This document shows, piece after piece, positions 14,728 through 23,410 of a stretch of DNA of 64,000 bases. Each line of letters starts with the position of its first letter. Within the stretch, counting starts at the first letter, position 1. Source of the stretch: Bacteroidia bacterium (lineage in GTDB: Bacteria; Bacteroidota; Bacteroidia; Flavobacteriales; Flavobacteriaceae); assembly GCA_030427735.1 (NCBI GenBank), contig JAUIBP010000004.1, positions 326,979 to 390,978 on the forward strand. The letters are read 5' to 3'. The notes beneath the pieces are model-generated. The model searched no databases. It was not told the DNA's origin and saw only the letters and a list, made by a program, of their open reading frames with translations. Both the position numbers and the translations under genes were made by a program.

Positions 14728-15503
14728 TGTTTACCTTCAAAATAAAAGGTGATAGATCCGATTTGTGAAGGTTTAGAGGCTTTGGCGTTAAATCGGGCTT
14801 TTTTAGCATATTCTAAAGCGCTGTCTATTAAACAGGCGTTGTCTGTAGTGGAAGAGCTGTTAATGTAGGTGTCGGTAACGTCTCCCGCAGCATTTACAGT
14901 AATGTTTACAACTACTTTACCACTAGCTTCGCATAAATAAATGGGTGTTGGTAAATACTGATGTGTGCGATCTACTAACGAATAATGCATGCTGCTGTTT
15001 TTGTTTGCCGAAGCATTCATGGCAATTTTGTTACTGGTGTTATTCCCGTTTGATGCATTACTTTGCTTTTTAGGCGATCTTGCCTTTAAAATACTGTTTA
15101 CGCTGTTAAAAGACGATAGCTCATCGGAATTTAAACTAGAACCCTCGCTGTTTGTTTCGGTGGTTTCTGTGGCTTCGGTTAACTCGTTTACCGTTTCTGT
15201 TTCTGTGTTTTTAGAATGCTCGAAAGCTTTGGGTGGCGTTATAGGGTTGTAGGCTTGGGCAAAACGTTTTGTATTTTGTGTCTCGTTAAAAGCTTTATTG
15301 GTCTCGGCTTTAGCCTGCTGCTGTTGCGTAAGTTCCTTTAGTAATTGTTCTTTTGGAGTGTTTTGTTCCGGGTTAAGCTCGTAATATGTTTCGGCCATTT
15401 GTGCAGCTTTTCTGGTTAGGTGCATATTAAATACCAAAAGAAGAACACTGCCGGCTATTAAGGCGGTTATTAATGCTGCTTTATGTTTGTCTATAAACTT
15501 CAA
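14724..15503 (-). CDS. TonB C-terminal-like energy-transducer-related protein
   Basis: A 259-residue protein with one N-terminal membrane anchor (LITALIAGSVLLLVF, about 12-26), a long Gln/Glu/Thr/Asn-rich periplasmic linker, and a C-terminal domain KVVVNITVNAAGDVTDTYI...DSALEYAKKARFNAKA that resembles the TonB C-terminal fold. The order of anchor, linker and C-terminal domain is that of TonB, but the linker lacks the usual Pro-Lys/Pro-Glu repeats, and the end GSITFYFEGKH replaces the typical closing strand. It may be a minor TonB or a paralogue with another job. It lies at the 3' end of the ftsX-uppP-truB run. Confidence 0.72.
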   Translation of the reverse strand: MKFIDKHKAALITALIAGSVLLLVFNMHLTRKAAQMAETYYELNPEQNTPKEQLLKELTQQQQAKAETNKAFNETQNTKRFAQAYNPITPPKAFEHSKNTETETVNELTEATETTETNSEGSSLNSDELSSFNSVNSILKARSPKKQSNASNGNNTSNKIAMNASANKNSSMHYSLVDRTHQYLPTPIYLCEASGKVVVNITVNAAGDVTDTYINSSSTTDNACLIDSALEYAKKARFNAKASKPSQIGSITFYFEGKH

Positions 15504-15557
15504 AAGACTGTAGATTTTGGGATATACAATACACTAATATACGCAAATTCTAATAGT

Positions 15558-16250
15558 TTAGTTGTTTAAGGTATTTATAAACTGTTCTGGTGTTAATGCA
15601 TTTGAAACATTAAAGTCTCCTATTTTTGTGCGGCGTAGTTCAGATAAATGTGCGCCAGATTGTAAAGCCTTGCCGAAATCGTGTGCTAAGGACCTGATGT
15701 AGGTTCCTTTACTGCATACCACCCTAAACTTTAATTCCATAGCATTAATAGCTGTGATTTCGAATTCAGAAATATGTATTTTTCTAGGCTTTATTTCTAC
15801 CTGTTCTCCTGCTCTGGCAAATTCGTAAAGGCGTTTACCTTCTTTTTTTATGGCTGAAAATACTGGTGGATATTGTTCGATATCTCCAATAAAACACTGA
15901 GTGGTTTCGTGGATTTTTTCTTCCGTAATGTGATCGGTAGGAAAGGTTTCGTTTATTTCGGTTTCCAAATCGTACGAAGGTGTCGTGCTTCCTAAAACAA
16001 TGGTGCCTGTGTATTCTTTAATCTGCCCCTGGAACGTATCGATTTGCTTTGTCATTTTTCCGGTACAAATCACTAAAAGCCCAGTCGCTAATGGGTCTAA
16101 CGTGCCAGCATGACCTACTTTAATTTTTTTAATATTAAAAGCCCTGCGAATTTCCCAACGCAATTTATTTACAGCCTGAAAGGAGGTCCAATGCAAAGGC
16201 TTGTCAATTAAAATAACTTGACCATTTAAATAATCTTCTAGAGTTTTCAT
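15558..16250 (-). CDS. truB: tRNA pseudouridine(55) synthase
   Basis: Makes pseudouridine 55 in the T loop of most tRNAs. The catalytic Asp52 lies in HAGTLDPLATGLLV (47-60), and the N-terminal LIDKPLHWTSFQAVNKLR is standard. KGTYIRSLAHDFG is the second family motif. The length of 230 residues is normal for forms without a long PUA domain. Its start is three bases after the uppP stop, so it is part of that operon. Confidence 0.97.
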   Translation of the reverse strand: MKTLEDYLNGQVILIDKPLHWTSFQAVNKLRWEIRRAFNIKKIKVGHAGTLDPLATGLLVICTGKMTKQIDTFQGQIKEYTGTIVLGSTTPSYDLETEINETFPTDHITEEKIHETTQCFIGDIEQYPPVFSAIKKEGKRLYEFARAGEQVEIKPRKIHISEFEITAINAMELKFRVVCSKGTYIRSLAHDFGKALQSGAHLSELRRTKIGDFNVSNALTPEQFINTLNN

Positions 16251-16253
16251 GTT

Positions 16254-17048
16254 TTAATTTACTAAAGAGAATGCAATAGCAATACACCCAACTATAGCGC
16301 AATATATTGCAAAATAAGAGAGTTTGCTTTTTTTAACAAGTGCAATCATCCAGGTGCAAGCAAAAAGGCCACATATAAAAGCAGCAATAAATCCGGCAGA
16401 GAGTGCAGTAATATTTGTGCTTTCTAAGCTTAGTTCGCCTCCTAAAATATCTTTGGCTATTTTACCAAAAATTAGTGGTACAACCATTAAAAACGAAAAT
16501 CGAGCAGCTTTGGTTTTATCATTACCTAGCAATACCGAGGTCGAAATGGTTGCTCCAGATCTTGAAATCCCAGGAAGCATAGCAATGGCTTGCGAAATAC
16601 CAATTACAAATGCATTGCTAAAAGATACTGGCTTACCTGTGTTTTTTGCTTTATCGGCTAAAAACAGTAAAATACCAGTTACAATTAACATGGCGCCAAC
16701 CAATAGAATGTTTCCGCCAAATAAGGCTTCTAATTGTTCTTCAAAAAATAATCCTACAATAACGGCAGGAATCATCGATATTACAATTTTGGCAACAAAT
16801 TGCAAGTCGTCGTTCCACTGAAATTTTAAGGCACCTTTCGCGATGTCTAAAATATCTTTTCTGAAAATAACTATGGTGCTTAAAGCTGTGGCAAAGTGAA
16901 GCACAACGGTAAATAATAAGCTTTCTTCGGGTACTGAATGATCGCCAAGAATTGCTTTTCCTAACTCTAAATGGCCGCTAGACGATACGGGTAAAAATTC
17001 GGTAAGTCCTTGTATAATGCCAAGAATAATTGCGTCGAGTGTATCCAT
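16254..17048 (-). CDS. uppP: Undecaprenyl-diphosphate phosphatase
   Basis: Recycles undecaprenyl diphosphate to the lipid carrier used for cell-wall and surface polysaccharide synthesis; confers bacitracin tolerance when abundant. The 264-residue inner-membrane protein holds both family signatures: TEFLPVSSSGHLELG near residue 16 and PGISRSGATISTSVLLG further on. Seven to eight hydrophobic segments are visible. The start overlaps the DUF3098 stop by one base (TAATG on the minus strand). Confidence 0.97.
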   Translation of the reverse strand: MDTLDAIILGIIQGLTEFLPVSSSGHLELGKAILGDHSVPEESLLFTVVLHFATALSTIVIFRKDILDIAKGALKFQWNDDLQFVAKIVISMIPAVIVGLFFEEQLEALFGGNILLVGAMLIVTGILLFLADKAKNTGKPVSFSNAFVIGISQAIAMLPGISRSGATISTSVLLGNDKTKAARFSFLMVVPLIFGKIAKDILGGELSLESTNITALSAGFIAAFICGLFACTWMIALVKKSKLSYFAIYCAIVGCIAIAFSLVN

Positions 17049-17338
17049 TAGTTTTTATTCGGATTTAAAAGAATCGCATAAATTTGAATGCCAAACCCTA
17101 TGAGTACTAAGGTTGGAGCAAGTCGTATTCTTCTAAAACTAAAAATATCGGGGTTAAAAACATTGGGATCTTCGCTACCACCGCCAGACATTAAAATAAA
17201 ACCTATGGCTATAAAGGCTAAGCCTATAAACATAAATTTATAGTTTTTTTTTCCGAATATAAAGTCGCCCGTTTTAAGGTCTTTACGTTTTTGTTCTCCC
17301 ATAGGTGTGTGCTTTGTTAAGTCTACAAGACGTTGCAA
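17048..17338 (-). CDS. DUF3098 family membrane protein
   Basis: A 96-residue protein with two membrane segments (KFMFIGLAFIAIGFILM and PTLVLIGFGIQIYAILL) joined by a short loop rich in Gly and Pro. Family members stand between ftsX and uppP in many Bacteroidota, which suggests a role in the cell envelope or division, though none is shown. It overlaps uppP by one base and is separated from ftsX here by a lipoprotein gene. Confidence 0.85.
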   Translation of the reverse strand: MQRLVDLTKHTPMGEQKRKDLKTGDFIFGKKNYKFMFIGLAFIAIGFILMSGGGSEDPNVFNPDIFSFRRIRLAPTLVLIGFGIQIYAILLNPNKN

Positions 17339-17382
17339 ATTAACTGTTTTATTTAAAATTAAGCGATTAAATGCACTTAAAA

Positions 17383-18030
17383 TTAATCTAAAGTTATAGA
17401 GTTTATAATTTGGTACAGGGCTCTTTTTTCTTCGTCGTTGGTGTACGATAGTACGAACGATAGGCTAAAGCCGTAACGTATAATACAAAAGAACTCTTGT
17501 TGTACTTCAAAAGATCCCAAACGTGCCGTTGCTCGCATAACATCAAACGTATGGCCGTCTATGGTTTTCGTGCTTAAATTATCGTCGAATGTGTATGTAG
17601 CGCGCGATTGTACCAATAAGTTTTTAGAATGAAACAGATAATCGCTACCGCGTTTTACATGGGGTAAACCATTAATGTTTTCGGCAATTACATTTAAAGA
17701 GGCATTGTATCTAGTAGCTTCCTTTATGGGGTGTCTAAAGAGTGTAAATAAATAGGCAATGTTTATTTGCGAAGCTTTTACTGCTTCCTTTATGGCATCG
17801 GTTTCGTTTTTTAAAATTTTATCGCCAGCCTCGGTTATGGCTTTAATATCGCGTTTGGATTGTACCGCCCAATCTTCGGGGTAGGTAAACGATAATCCGA
17901 AATACGAATTCGAATACGTGTGGTTTTCAGTTGTGCCAAAATCGAAATTCTCGGGTAGGTTTTTGGTGTCTTTGTTGCAACTAGTAAGGCATAGCATCAG
18001 ACATATTATACCAAATAATTTTAGTTTCAT
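17383..18030 (-). CDS. Putative lipoprotein (PsbP-like pattern)
   Basis: A 215-residue protein with a signal peptide and lipobox LTSC at Cys18. The segment YSNSYFGLSFTYPEDWAVQ is a pattern seen in PsbP/DcrB-fold proteins, where a Phe-rich strand leads to YPxxW. The rest reads as alternating strands and helices with no known catalytic motif. The start lies four bases downstream of the ftsX stop, so it is probably cotranscribed with ftsX. I do not know its function; the PsbP-like reading is tentative. Confidence 0.65.
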   Translation of the reverse strand: MKLKLFGIICLMLCLTSCNKDTKNLPENFDFGTTENHTYSNSYFGLSFTYPEDWAVQSKRDIKAITEAGDKILKNETDAIKEAVKASQINIAYLFTLFRHPIKEATRYNASLNVIAENINGLPHVKRGSDYLFHSKNLLVQSRATYTFDDNLSTKTIDGHTFDVMRATARLGSFEVQQEFFCIIRYGFSLSFVLSYTNDEEKRALYQIINSITLD

Positions 18031-18034
18031 TTTA

Positions 18035-18913
18035 TTAATAATATAATTGATCTGTTTTTAGATTTAAGAAGCGTTGGGTGGCAATAAAGGTACTTATCCA
18101 TGTAATTACAATGCCTAAAATAAAAATGGTTAAAAACAATCCGCCAATAAGTATTGGGTTGTTTAGCAGTTGTAAATCTGGGAAAGTTTTGTTGAGGTAA
18201 TAAAATACAATCGCCATACCAATTAGTGCTAAAATAGCACCAATAATGCCCAAACGTACACTTTTCCAAACAAAGGGTTTTCTAATAAAATGTTTGGTGG
18301 CGCCTACCATTTGCATGGTTTTTATGGTAAACCGTTTGGAGTAAACCGAAAGTCGGATAGAACTGTTAATAAGTAGTACAGCTATAACGGTAAATACCCC
18401 GCTAATTACCAAGATCCAGAAACTGATGCGCTTTACATTGTCGTTCATTAAATTTACCAAATCGTTATCGTAGCGCACCTCGTCTACAAAGGTTTTGGCT
18501 AAGGCTTCATCCGAAATGGTTTTTAAATGTTCCGATGTTACAAAATCGGCTTTTAAGTGTACATCTATCGAATTTTGTAAGGGGTTGTAGCCTAGAAAAT
18601 TCATAAAATCCTCGCCATTTTCGGCCTTCATAAATTCGGCTGCCTGCTCTTTAGAAACGTATTCGGTCGATTTTACATAATCGGCCATACTCAAGCTTTT
18701 TTCAAGCTGATTAATCTCAACCTCTTTAGCGGTATCTTTCAAATAAATGGTAACCACCACTTGTTCTTTAAAATGGTCGGCTACTTTTTTGGTGTTCAGC
18801 ACAAGCATGCCCAACAAACCAAGTAAAAATAAGACTAAAGCAATACTCAATACCACAGAAAAATATGAAGATATTAATCGGCGTTTTTGATATTTGTCAA
18901 AAGATGAGCTCAT
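18035..18913 (-). CDS. ftsX: Cell-division ABC transporter permease FtsX
   Basis: With the ATPase FtsE, FtsX couples division to peptidoglycan hydrolysis at the septum. I start it at the ATG at 18913 (MSSSFDKYQKRRLISSYF), giving 292 residues; the longer open frame to 19192 runs into leuS and is unlikely. Residues about 18-42 form the first membrane segment, then comes the extracellular loop with VVTIYLKD and a MADYVKSTEYVSKEQA stretch, and three further segments follow with the MxxVGAT-like MQMVGATKHFIRKPF. It heads the ftsX-lipoprotein-DUF3098-uppP-truB operon and is divergent from leuS. Confidence 0.93.
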   Translation of the reverse strand: MSSSFDKYQKRRLISSYFSVVLSIALVLFLLGLLGMLVLNTKKVADHFKEQVVVTIYLKDTAKEVEINQLEKSLSMADYVKSTEYVSKEQAAEFMKAENGEDFMNFLGYNPLQNSIDVHLKADFVTSEHLKTISDEALAKTFVDEVRYDNDLVNLMNDNVKRISFWILVISGVFTVIAVLLINSSIRLSVYSKRFTIKTMQMVGATKHFIRKPFVWKSVRLGIIGAILALIGMAIVFYYLNKTFPDLQLLNNPILIGGLFLTIFILGIVITWISTFIATQRFLNLKTDQLYY

Positions 18914-19039
18914 ATAAGGGTTGAATTTGTTTGTAAAAATATAAAAGAAATCTATTTCGTTACGGATAACAACGTTTAAACTTTCAACATTGTTATAATA
19001 AGCGTAAATTTGCGGCTTTATTAAGCGGAATAGAACATT

Positions 19040-22000
19040 ATGACCTATAATTTTAACGACATAGAGGCCAAATGGCAACAATATTGGGCCGAAAACAAAA
19101 CGTTTCAAGCCAAAAATCAATCTGAAAAACCTAAATATTACGTGCTGGATATGTTTCCGTATCCGTCTGGTGCCGGATTGCATGTTGGGCACCCGCTAGG
19201 CTATATCGCGTCGGATATTTATGCGCGCTACAAACGTCATAAAGGCTTTAATGTATTACATCCGCAAGGTTACGATAGTTTTGGTTTACCGGCTGAGCAA
19301 TATGCCATTCAAACAGGGCAGCATCCTGCTATTACTACCGAAACCAATATTGCTACGTATAGAAGACAGTTAGATAAAATCGGGTTTTCGTTCGATTGGT
19401 CGCGCGAAGTGCGTACCTCGAATCCGGAGTATTACAAATGGACGCAGTGGATTTTTATTCAGTTGTTTAACTCTTGGTTTAATAACGATACCAATAAAGC
19501 CGAAGACATTTCAGAATTGGTTAGTATTTTTGAAACCGAAGGGAATGCTAAGGTAAATGCCGTGTGCGATGATGCTGTTGAAACCTTTACAGCAGACCAA
19601 TGGAATGCATTTCCAGTTGAAGAACAACAGGATGTTTTATTACAATACCGTTTAACCTATTTGGCCGAAACCGAAGTAAACTGGTGCCCAGAATTAGGAA
19701 CCGTTTTAGCCAACGACGAGATTGTAAATGGTGTTTCCGAACGAGGTGGCCATCCTGTAGTGCGTAAAAAAATGACGCAGTGGAGCATGCGAATTTCTGC
19801 TTATGCCGAGCGCTTATTACAAGGCTTAAACGAAATTGATTGGACTGATTCCTTAAAAGAAAGTCAGCGTAATTGGATAGGAAAATCGGTTGGTGCTTCT
19901 GTGACTTTTAATGTCATGTCGAGCGCAGTCGAGACATCAACAACCAGCAACCAACAACCAGCAACCATAGAAGTTTTCACAACGAGACCCGATACCATTT
20001 TCGGCGTTTCGTTCATGACTTTAGCCCCAGAGCACGAATTGGTTTCAAAAATCACAACTGCAGAACAAAAAGCCGAAGTTGAAGCTTACATCGAAAAAAC
20101 GGCCAAGCGTAGCGAACGCGAGCGTATGGCCGATGTAAAAACTATTTCGGGGGTGTTTACAGGGGCGTATGCCGAGCACCCGTTTACTAAAGAACCGATC
20201 CCGATTTGGATTGGCGATTACGTGTTGGCAAGTTACGGAACAGGAGCAGTTATGGCGGTGCCTTGTGGCGATCAGCGTGATTACGATTTTGCAAAACATT
20301 TCAACATCGATATCCCGAATATTTTTGAAGGCGTCGATATTTCGGAAGAAGCTTTTGCCGAAAAAGGCAATACCAAACTCACTAATAGTGGATTTTTAGA
20401 TGGTTTAGCTTATAAAGAAGCAACCAAAAAGGTGATTTCGGAATTAGAAAACATGGGGCAAGGAGAAGGGAAAACCAATTACCGTTTGCGCGATGCCGTG
20501 TTTAGTCGTCAGCGTTATTGGGGTGAGCCATTCCCTGTATATTATGTGAATGGCAAACCACAAATGATTGCTACCGAGCATTTGCCAATTCGTTTGCCAG
20601 AAGTTGAAAAATATTTACCAACCGAAACCGGTGAGCCGCCTTTAGGTCGCGCCGATGTTTGGGCTTGGAACCGCCTCAAGGCGGAAGTAGTCTCAAATGA
20701 TTTAATAGACAACGTTAATGTTTTTCCTTTAGAACTAAACACCATGCCAGGTTGGGCGGGGAGTTCGTGGTATTTCTTCTGTTATATGGAAGAAGCTGCT
20801 AATCGCGGAGAAGCCTTTGCAAGCGCGGAAGCTCTAAAATATTGGGAGAATGTCGATTTATATATTGGAGGTAGCGAGCACGCAACCGGACACTTGTTGT
20901 ATTCTCGTTTTTGGGTGAAATTTTTAAAAGACCGCGGTTTTGTAAACATCGAAGAGCCTTTTAAAAAACTGATTAATCAGGGCATGATTTTGGGAACGAG
21001 TGCGTTTGTTTATAGAGTAGGAACCTCTTTTTCAATAAAAAAAATGTCACCAAACCGTAGGTTGGATGAAGTGAAAGTTCCTTATTATTTCGTTTCAAAA
21101 GAAAGTTATGAAAATGTATTAAACGGAAATTATGACGAAAGTGTAAAAACAGTTTATGAAAAAGCAAAATTATTATGGGAGAATGAAGGTTTTCAAGTGG
21201 AACCGAACATTGAAAAAACTAATTGTTCCGCCATTCATTCCGATGTTTCATTTGTAAATGCTTCCGATGAACTGGATATTCAAGCGTTTAAAAATTGGAG
21301 AGAAGAGTTTAAAGATGCTGAATTCATTTTAGAAGATGGTGTTTACAAAGTAGGTCGCGAGGTTGAAAAAATGTCAAAATCGAAATACAACGTCGTAAAT
21401 CCAGATCAAATTTGTGAAGATTATGGTGCCGACAGTTTACGTTTGTACGAAATGTTCTTAGGACCGTTAGAGCAAGCCAAACCTTGGAATACAGCCGGAA
21501 TTACAGGAGTACATGGTTTCCTTAAAAAATTGTGGAAATTATATGTTGGCGAAAATGGTGTAAATGTTACTGATGCCGAGCCGACGAAAGACAACCTGAA
21601 AACGCTTCATAAAACCATTAAAAAGGTAGAAGACGACATCGAGAATTTCTCTTTTAATACGTCGGTTTCAACCTTTATGATTGCGGTTAACGAGTTCACG
21701 GCGCAAAAATGTGTAAGCAAAGCGGTATTAGAGCCGTTCTTGGTTTTAATTTCACCGTATGCACCGCATATCGCCGAAGAATTGTGGCAGCAATTGGGGA
21801 ATACAGAATCTATTTCGGAAGCAGCTTTCCCAATTTTTGATGCAAGTCATCTGGTAGAAAGCAGTAAAGTGTATCCAATTTCTTTCAACGGAAAAACACG
21901 TTTTACGCTAGAATTACCATTGGATTTAGGTAAAGACGAAATCGAAAAAATTGTAATGGCTCACGAAAAAACCGAAGCTCAATTACAAGGGCGTACGCCT

Positions 22001-22048
22001 AAAAAAGTAATTGTGGTACCTGGAAAAATTATCAATATAGTAGGTTAA
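19040..22048 (+). CDS. leuS: Leucyl-tRNA synthetase
   Basis: Charges tRNA-Leu and edits mischarged products. The 1002 residues carry the HVGH signature at 48-51 and KMSKS at 777-781, the editing domain with TTRPDTIFGVSFMTLAPEH, and the C-terminal region ending KVIVVPGKIINIVG. It is longer than the bacterial norm (about 860-950). Part of that is a loop at about 665-735, between YRVGTSFS and the GREVEKMSKS segment, as in other Bacteroidota enzymes but apparently enlarged. Residues 293-309, at the entrance to the editing domain, look derived from a chromosomal repeat (see the repeat features). A TAAATTTG box at 19005-19012 is the likely promoter. Confidence 0.97.
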   Translation: MTYNFNDIEAKWQQYWAENKTFQAKNQSEKPKYYVLDMFPYPSGAGLHVGHPLGYIASDIYARYKRHKGFNVLHPQGYDSFGLPAEQYAIQTGQHPAITTETNIATYRRQLDKIGFSFDWSREVRTSNPEYYKWTQWIFIQLFNSWFNNDTNKAEDISELVSIFETEGNAKVNAVCDDAVETFTADQWNAFPVEEQQDVLLQYRLTYLAETEVNWCPELGTVLANDEIVNGVSERGGHPVVRKKMTQWSMRISAYAERLLQGLNEIDWTDSLKESQRNWIGKSVGASVTFNVMSSAVETSTTSNQQPATIEVFTTRPDTIFGVSFMTLAPEHELVSKITTAEQKAEVEAYIEKTAKRSERERMADVKTISGVFTGAYAEHPFTKEPIPIWIGDYVLASYGTGAVMAVPCGDQRDYDFAKHFNIDIPNIFEGVDISEEAFAEKGNTKLTNSGFLDGLAYKEATKKVISELENMGQGEGKTNYRLRDAVFSRQRYWGEPFPVYYVNGKPQMIATEHLPIRLPEVEKYLPTETGEPPLGRADVWAWNRLKAEVVSNDLIDNVNVFPLELNTMPGWAGSSWYFFCYMEEAANRGEAFASAEALKYWENVDLYIGGSEHATGHLLYSRFWVKFLKDRGFVNIEEPFKKLINQGMILGTSAFVYRVGTSFSIKKMSPNRRLDEVKVPYYFVSKESYENVLNGNYDESVKTVYEKAKLLWENEGFQVEPNIEKTNCSAIHSDVSFVNASDELDIQAFKNWREEFKDAEFILEDGVYKVGREVEKMSKSKYNVVNPDQICEDYGADSLRLYEMFLGPLEQAKPWNTAGITGVHGFLKKLWKLYVGENGVNVTDAEPTKDNLKTLHKTIKKVEDDIENFSFNTSVSTFMIAVNEFTAQKCVSKAVLEPFLVLISPYAPHIAEELWQQLGNTESISEAAFPIFDASHLVESSKVYPISFNGKTRFTLELPLDLGKDEIEKIVMAHEKTEAQLQGRTPKKVIVVPGKIINIVG
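19916..19966 (+). repeat. Repeat-like sequence embedded in leuS codons 293-309
   Basis: ATGTCGAGCGCAGTCGAGAC, a type of palindromic repeat often intergenic in Bacteroidota, is followed by a direct repeat with unit CAACCAGCAAC. The stretch stays in frame and encodes a Ser/Thr/Gln/Asn-rich insert at the start of the editing domain, next to IEVFTTRPDT. That it is a repeat insertion is inferred from composition and pattern. Confidence 0.6.
20671..20684 (+). repeat. Palindrome CCGCCTCAAGGCGG inside leuS
   Basis: A 5-bp perfect GC-rich inverted repeat around TCAA, encoding RLKA within residues 544-549. GC content is far above its surroundings. It may be another small repeat remnant, or chance. Confidence 0.4.
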
Positions 22049-22109
22049 GCACTGGTGCCGGTTTTTCGATATTCGGAATAATCGACATGCTTATTTAAGA
22101 AATAAACGG

Positions 22110-22142
22110 AATCACCTTCAGAATTATGAGGGTGATTTTTTT
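22110..22142 (+). terminator. Intrinsic terminator after leuS
   Basis: AATCACC at 22110-22116 pairs with GGTGATT at 22131-22137, then a T-run of seven follows. Confidence 0.82.
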
Positions 22143-22227
22143 ATTGGTAATAATGTGATATTCAGTATTCTGAAATTTGGGAAAGTGGAAATATTTAATC
22201 AATTTAGTTGTATTAAAATCTCCAATT

Positions 22228-23325
22228 ATGAAAATAGGTGTGCCCAAAGAAATTAAGAATAACGAAAACCGTGTAGGCATGACGCCTGCTGGAGTTTTCG
22301 AACTTACCAAACGCAACCATACGGTGTATGTGCAATCTCTTGCCGGCGAAGGTAGCGGATTTTCAGATCAGGATTATACAGATGTTGGTGCAGTGGTTTT
22401 AAATACCATCGATGAGGTGTATGCTGTAAGCGATATGATTGTAAAGATTAAAGAGCCTATAGCGGTAGAATATCCGTTAATTAAAGCCAATCAGATTGTG
22501 TTTACTTATTTTCATTTTGCATCTAGCGAGGCGCTAACCTTAGCTATGTTGGAAAGTCAGGCGGTGTGTATTGCTTACGAAACGGTAGAAGACGACGATG
22601 GTTCGTTGCCGTTGCTAACACCAATGTCTGAAGTAGCTGGGCGTATGGCCATACAACAAGGTGCAAAATATTTAGAGAAACCCATAAAAGGTCGCGGCGT
22701 TTTGTTAGGTGGTGTGCCAGGGGTATCGCCAGGGAAAGTACTTGTTTTAGGTGCTGGAGTTGTGGGAGTACAAGCTGCAAAAATGGCCGCTGGATTGGGC
22801 GCTCATGTTACGATAATGGATGTGAATATGAAACGTCTTAGATATGTTAACGATATTATGCCAAGTCATGTAGTTACTGAATTTTCAAGCGAATATAATA
22901 TCCGAAAACATATTAAAACCCACGATCTTATTATAGGGGGCGTGCTAATAAAAGGAGGTAAAGCGCCTAAATTAATAACGCGCGATATGCTTAAAGATAT
23001 GCGTCCAGGCACCGTATTGGTAGATGTTGCTGTAGATCAGGGCGGTTGTATAGAAACCACTAAAGCGACAACACACGAAGATCCTACATATATAATAGAT
23101 CATATTGTGCATTACTGCGTAGCCAATATGCCGGGAGCCGTACCGTACACCTCCACTATTGCCTTAACCAATGTAACGTTGCCTTATGTGTTAAAATTGG
23201 CAGATTTGGGTTGGGAAGCGGCTTGTAAAGCAGATCGTGCCTTGGCAAAAGGGATAAATATTGTAAAAGGTGAAATTATGTACAAGGAAATCGCCGAATC
23301 GTTTAATTGGAATGTGAGCTCGTAA
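22228..23325 (+). CDS. ald: Alanine dehydrogenase
   Basis: Interconverts alanine with pyruvate and ammonia using NAD. I start at the ATG at 22228 (MKIGVPKEIKNNENRVGMTPAGV), the family's standard N-terminus; the open frame upstream to 22177 is not family-like. The protein is 365 residues. The Rossmann motif VLVLGAGVVGVQAAKMAAGLGA lies near 170, and the C-terminal dehydrogenase domain contains HYCVANMPGAVPYTST, where His and Asn contact substrate. It is monocistronic after the leuS terminator. Confidence 0.96.
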   Translation: MKIGVPKEIKNNENRVGMTPAGVFELTKRNHTVYVQSLAGEGSGFSDQDYTDVGAVVLNTIDEVYAVSDMIVKIKEPIAVEYPLIKANQIVFTYFHFASSEALTLAMLESQAVCIAYETVEDDDGSLPLLTPMSEVAGRMAIQQGAKYLEKPIKGRGVLLGGVPGVSPGKVLVLGAGVVGVQAAKMAAGLGAHVTIMDVNMKRLRYVNDIMPSHVVTEFSSEYNIRKHIKTHDLIIGGVLIKGGKAPKLITRDMLKDMRPGTVLVDVAVDQGGCIETTKATTHEDPTYIIDHIVHYCVANMPGAVPYTSTIALTNVTLPYVLKLADLGWEAACKADRALAKGINIVKGEIMYKEIAESFNWNVSS

Positions 23326-23410
23326 TTGTAAAAACTGACAGAATTACCTGCCGATACTTTGGCTTATTTTTTGTAATAAATGTGTTATATTTACTATAAA
23401 AGATAAAAAC

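Noticed and set aside
14724..15503. Full TonB protein forming an import system with the thiamine receptor
   Set aside because: The linker lacks Pro-Lys/Pro-Glu repeats, no exbB or exbD is beside it and it is 6 kb away in another operon; the link is not supported.
18914..19192. Long N-terminal extension of FtsX
   Set aside because: The segment is the complement of the leuS promoter and start. FtsX family members begin near MSSSFDKYQ.
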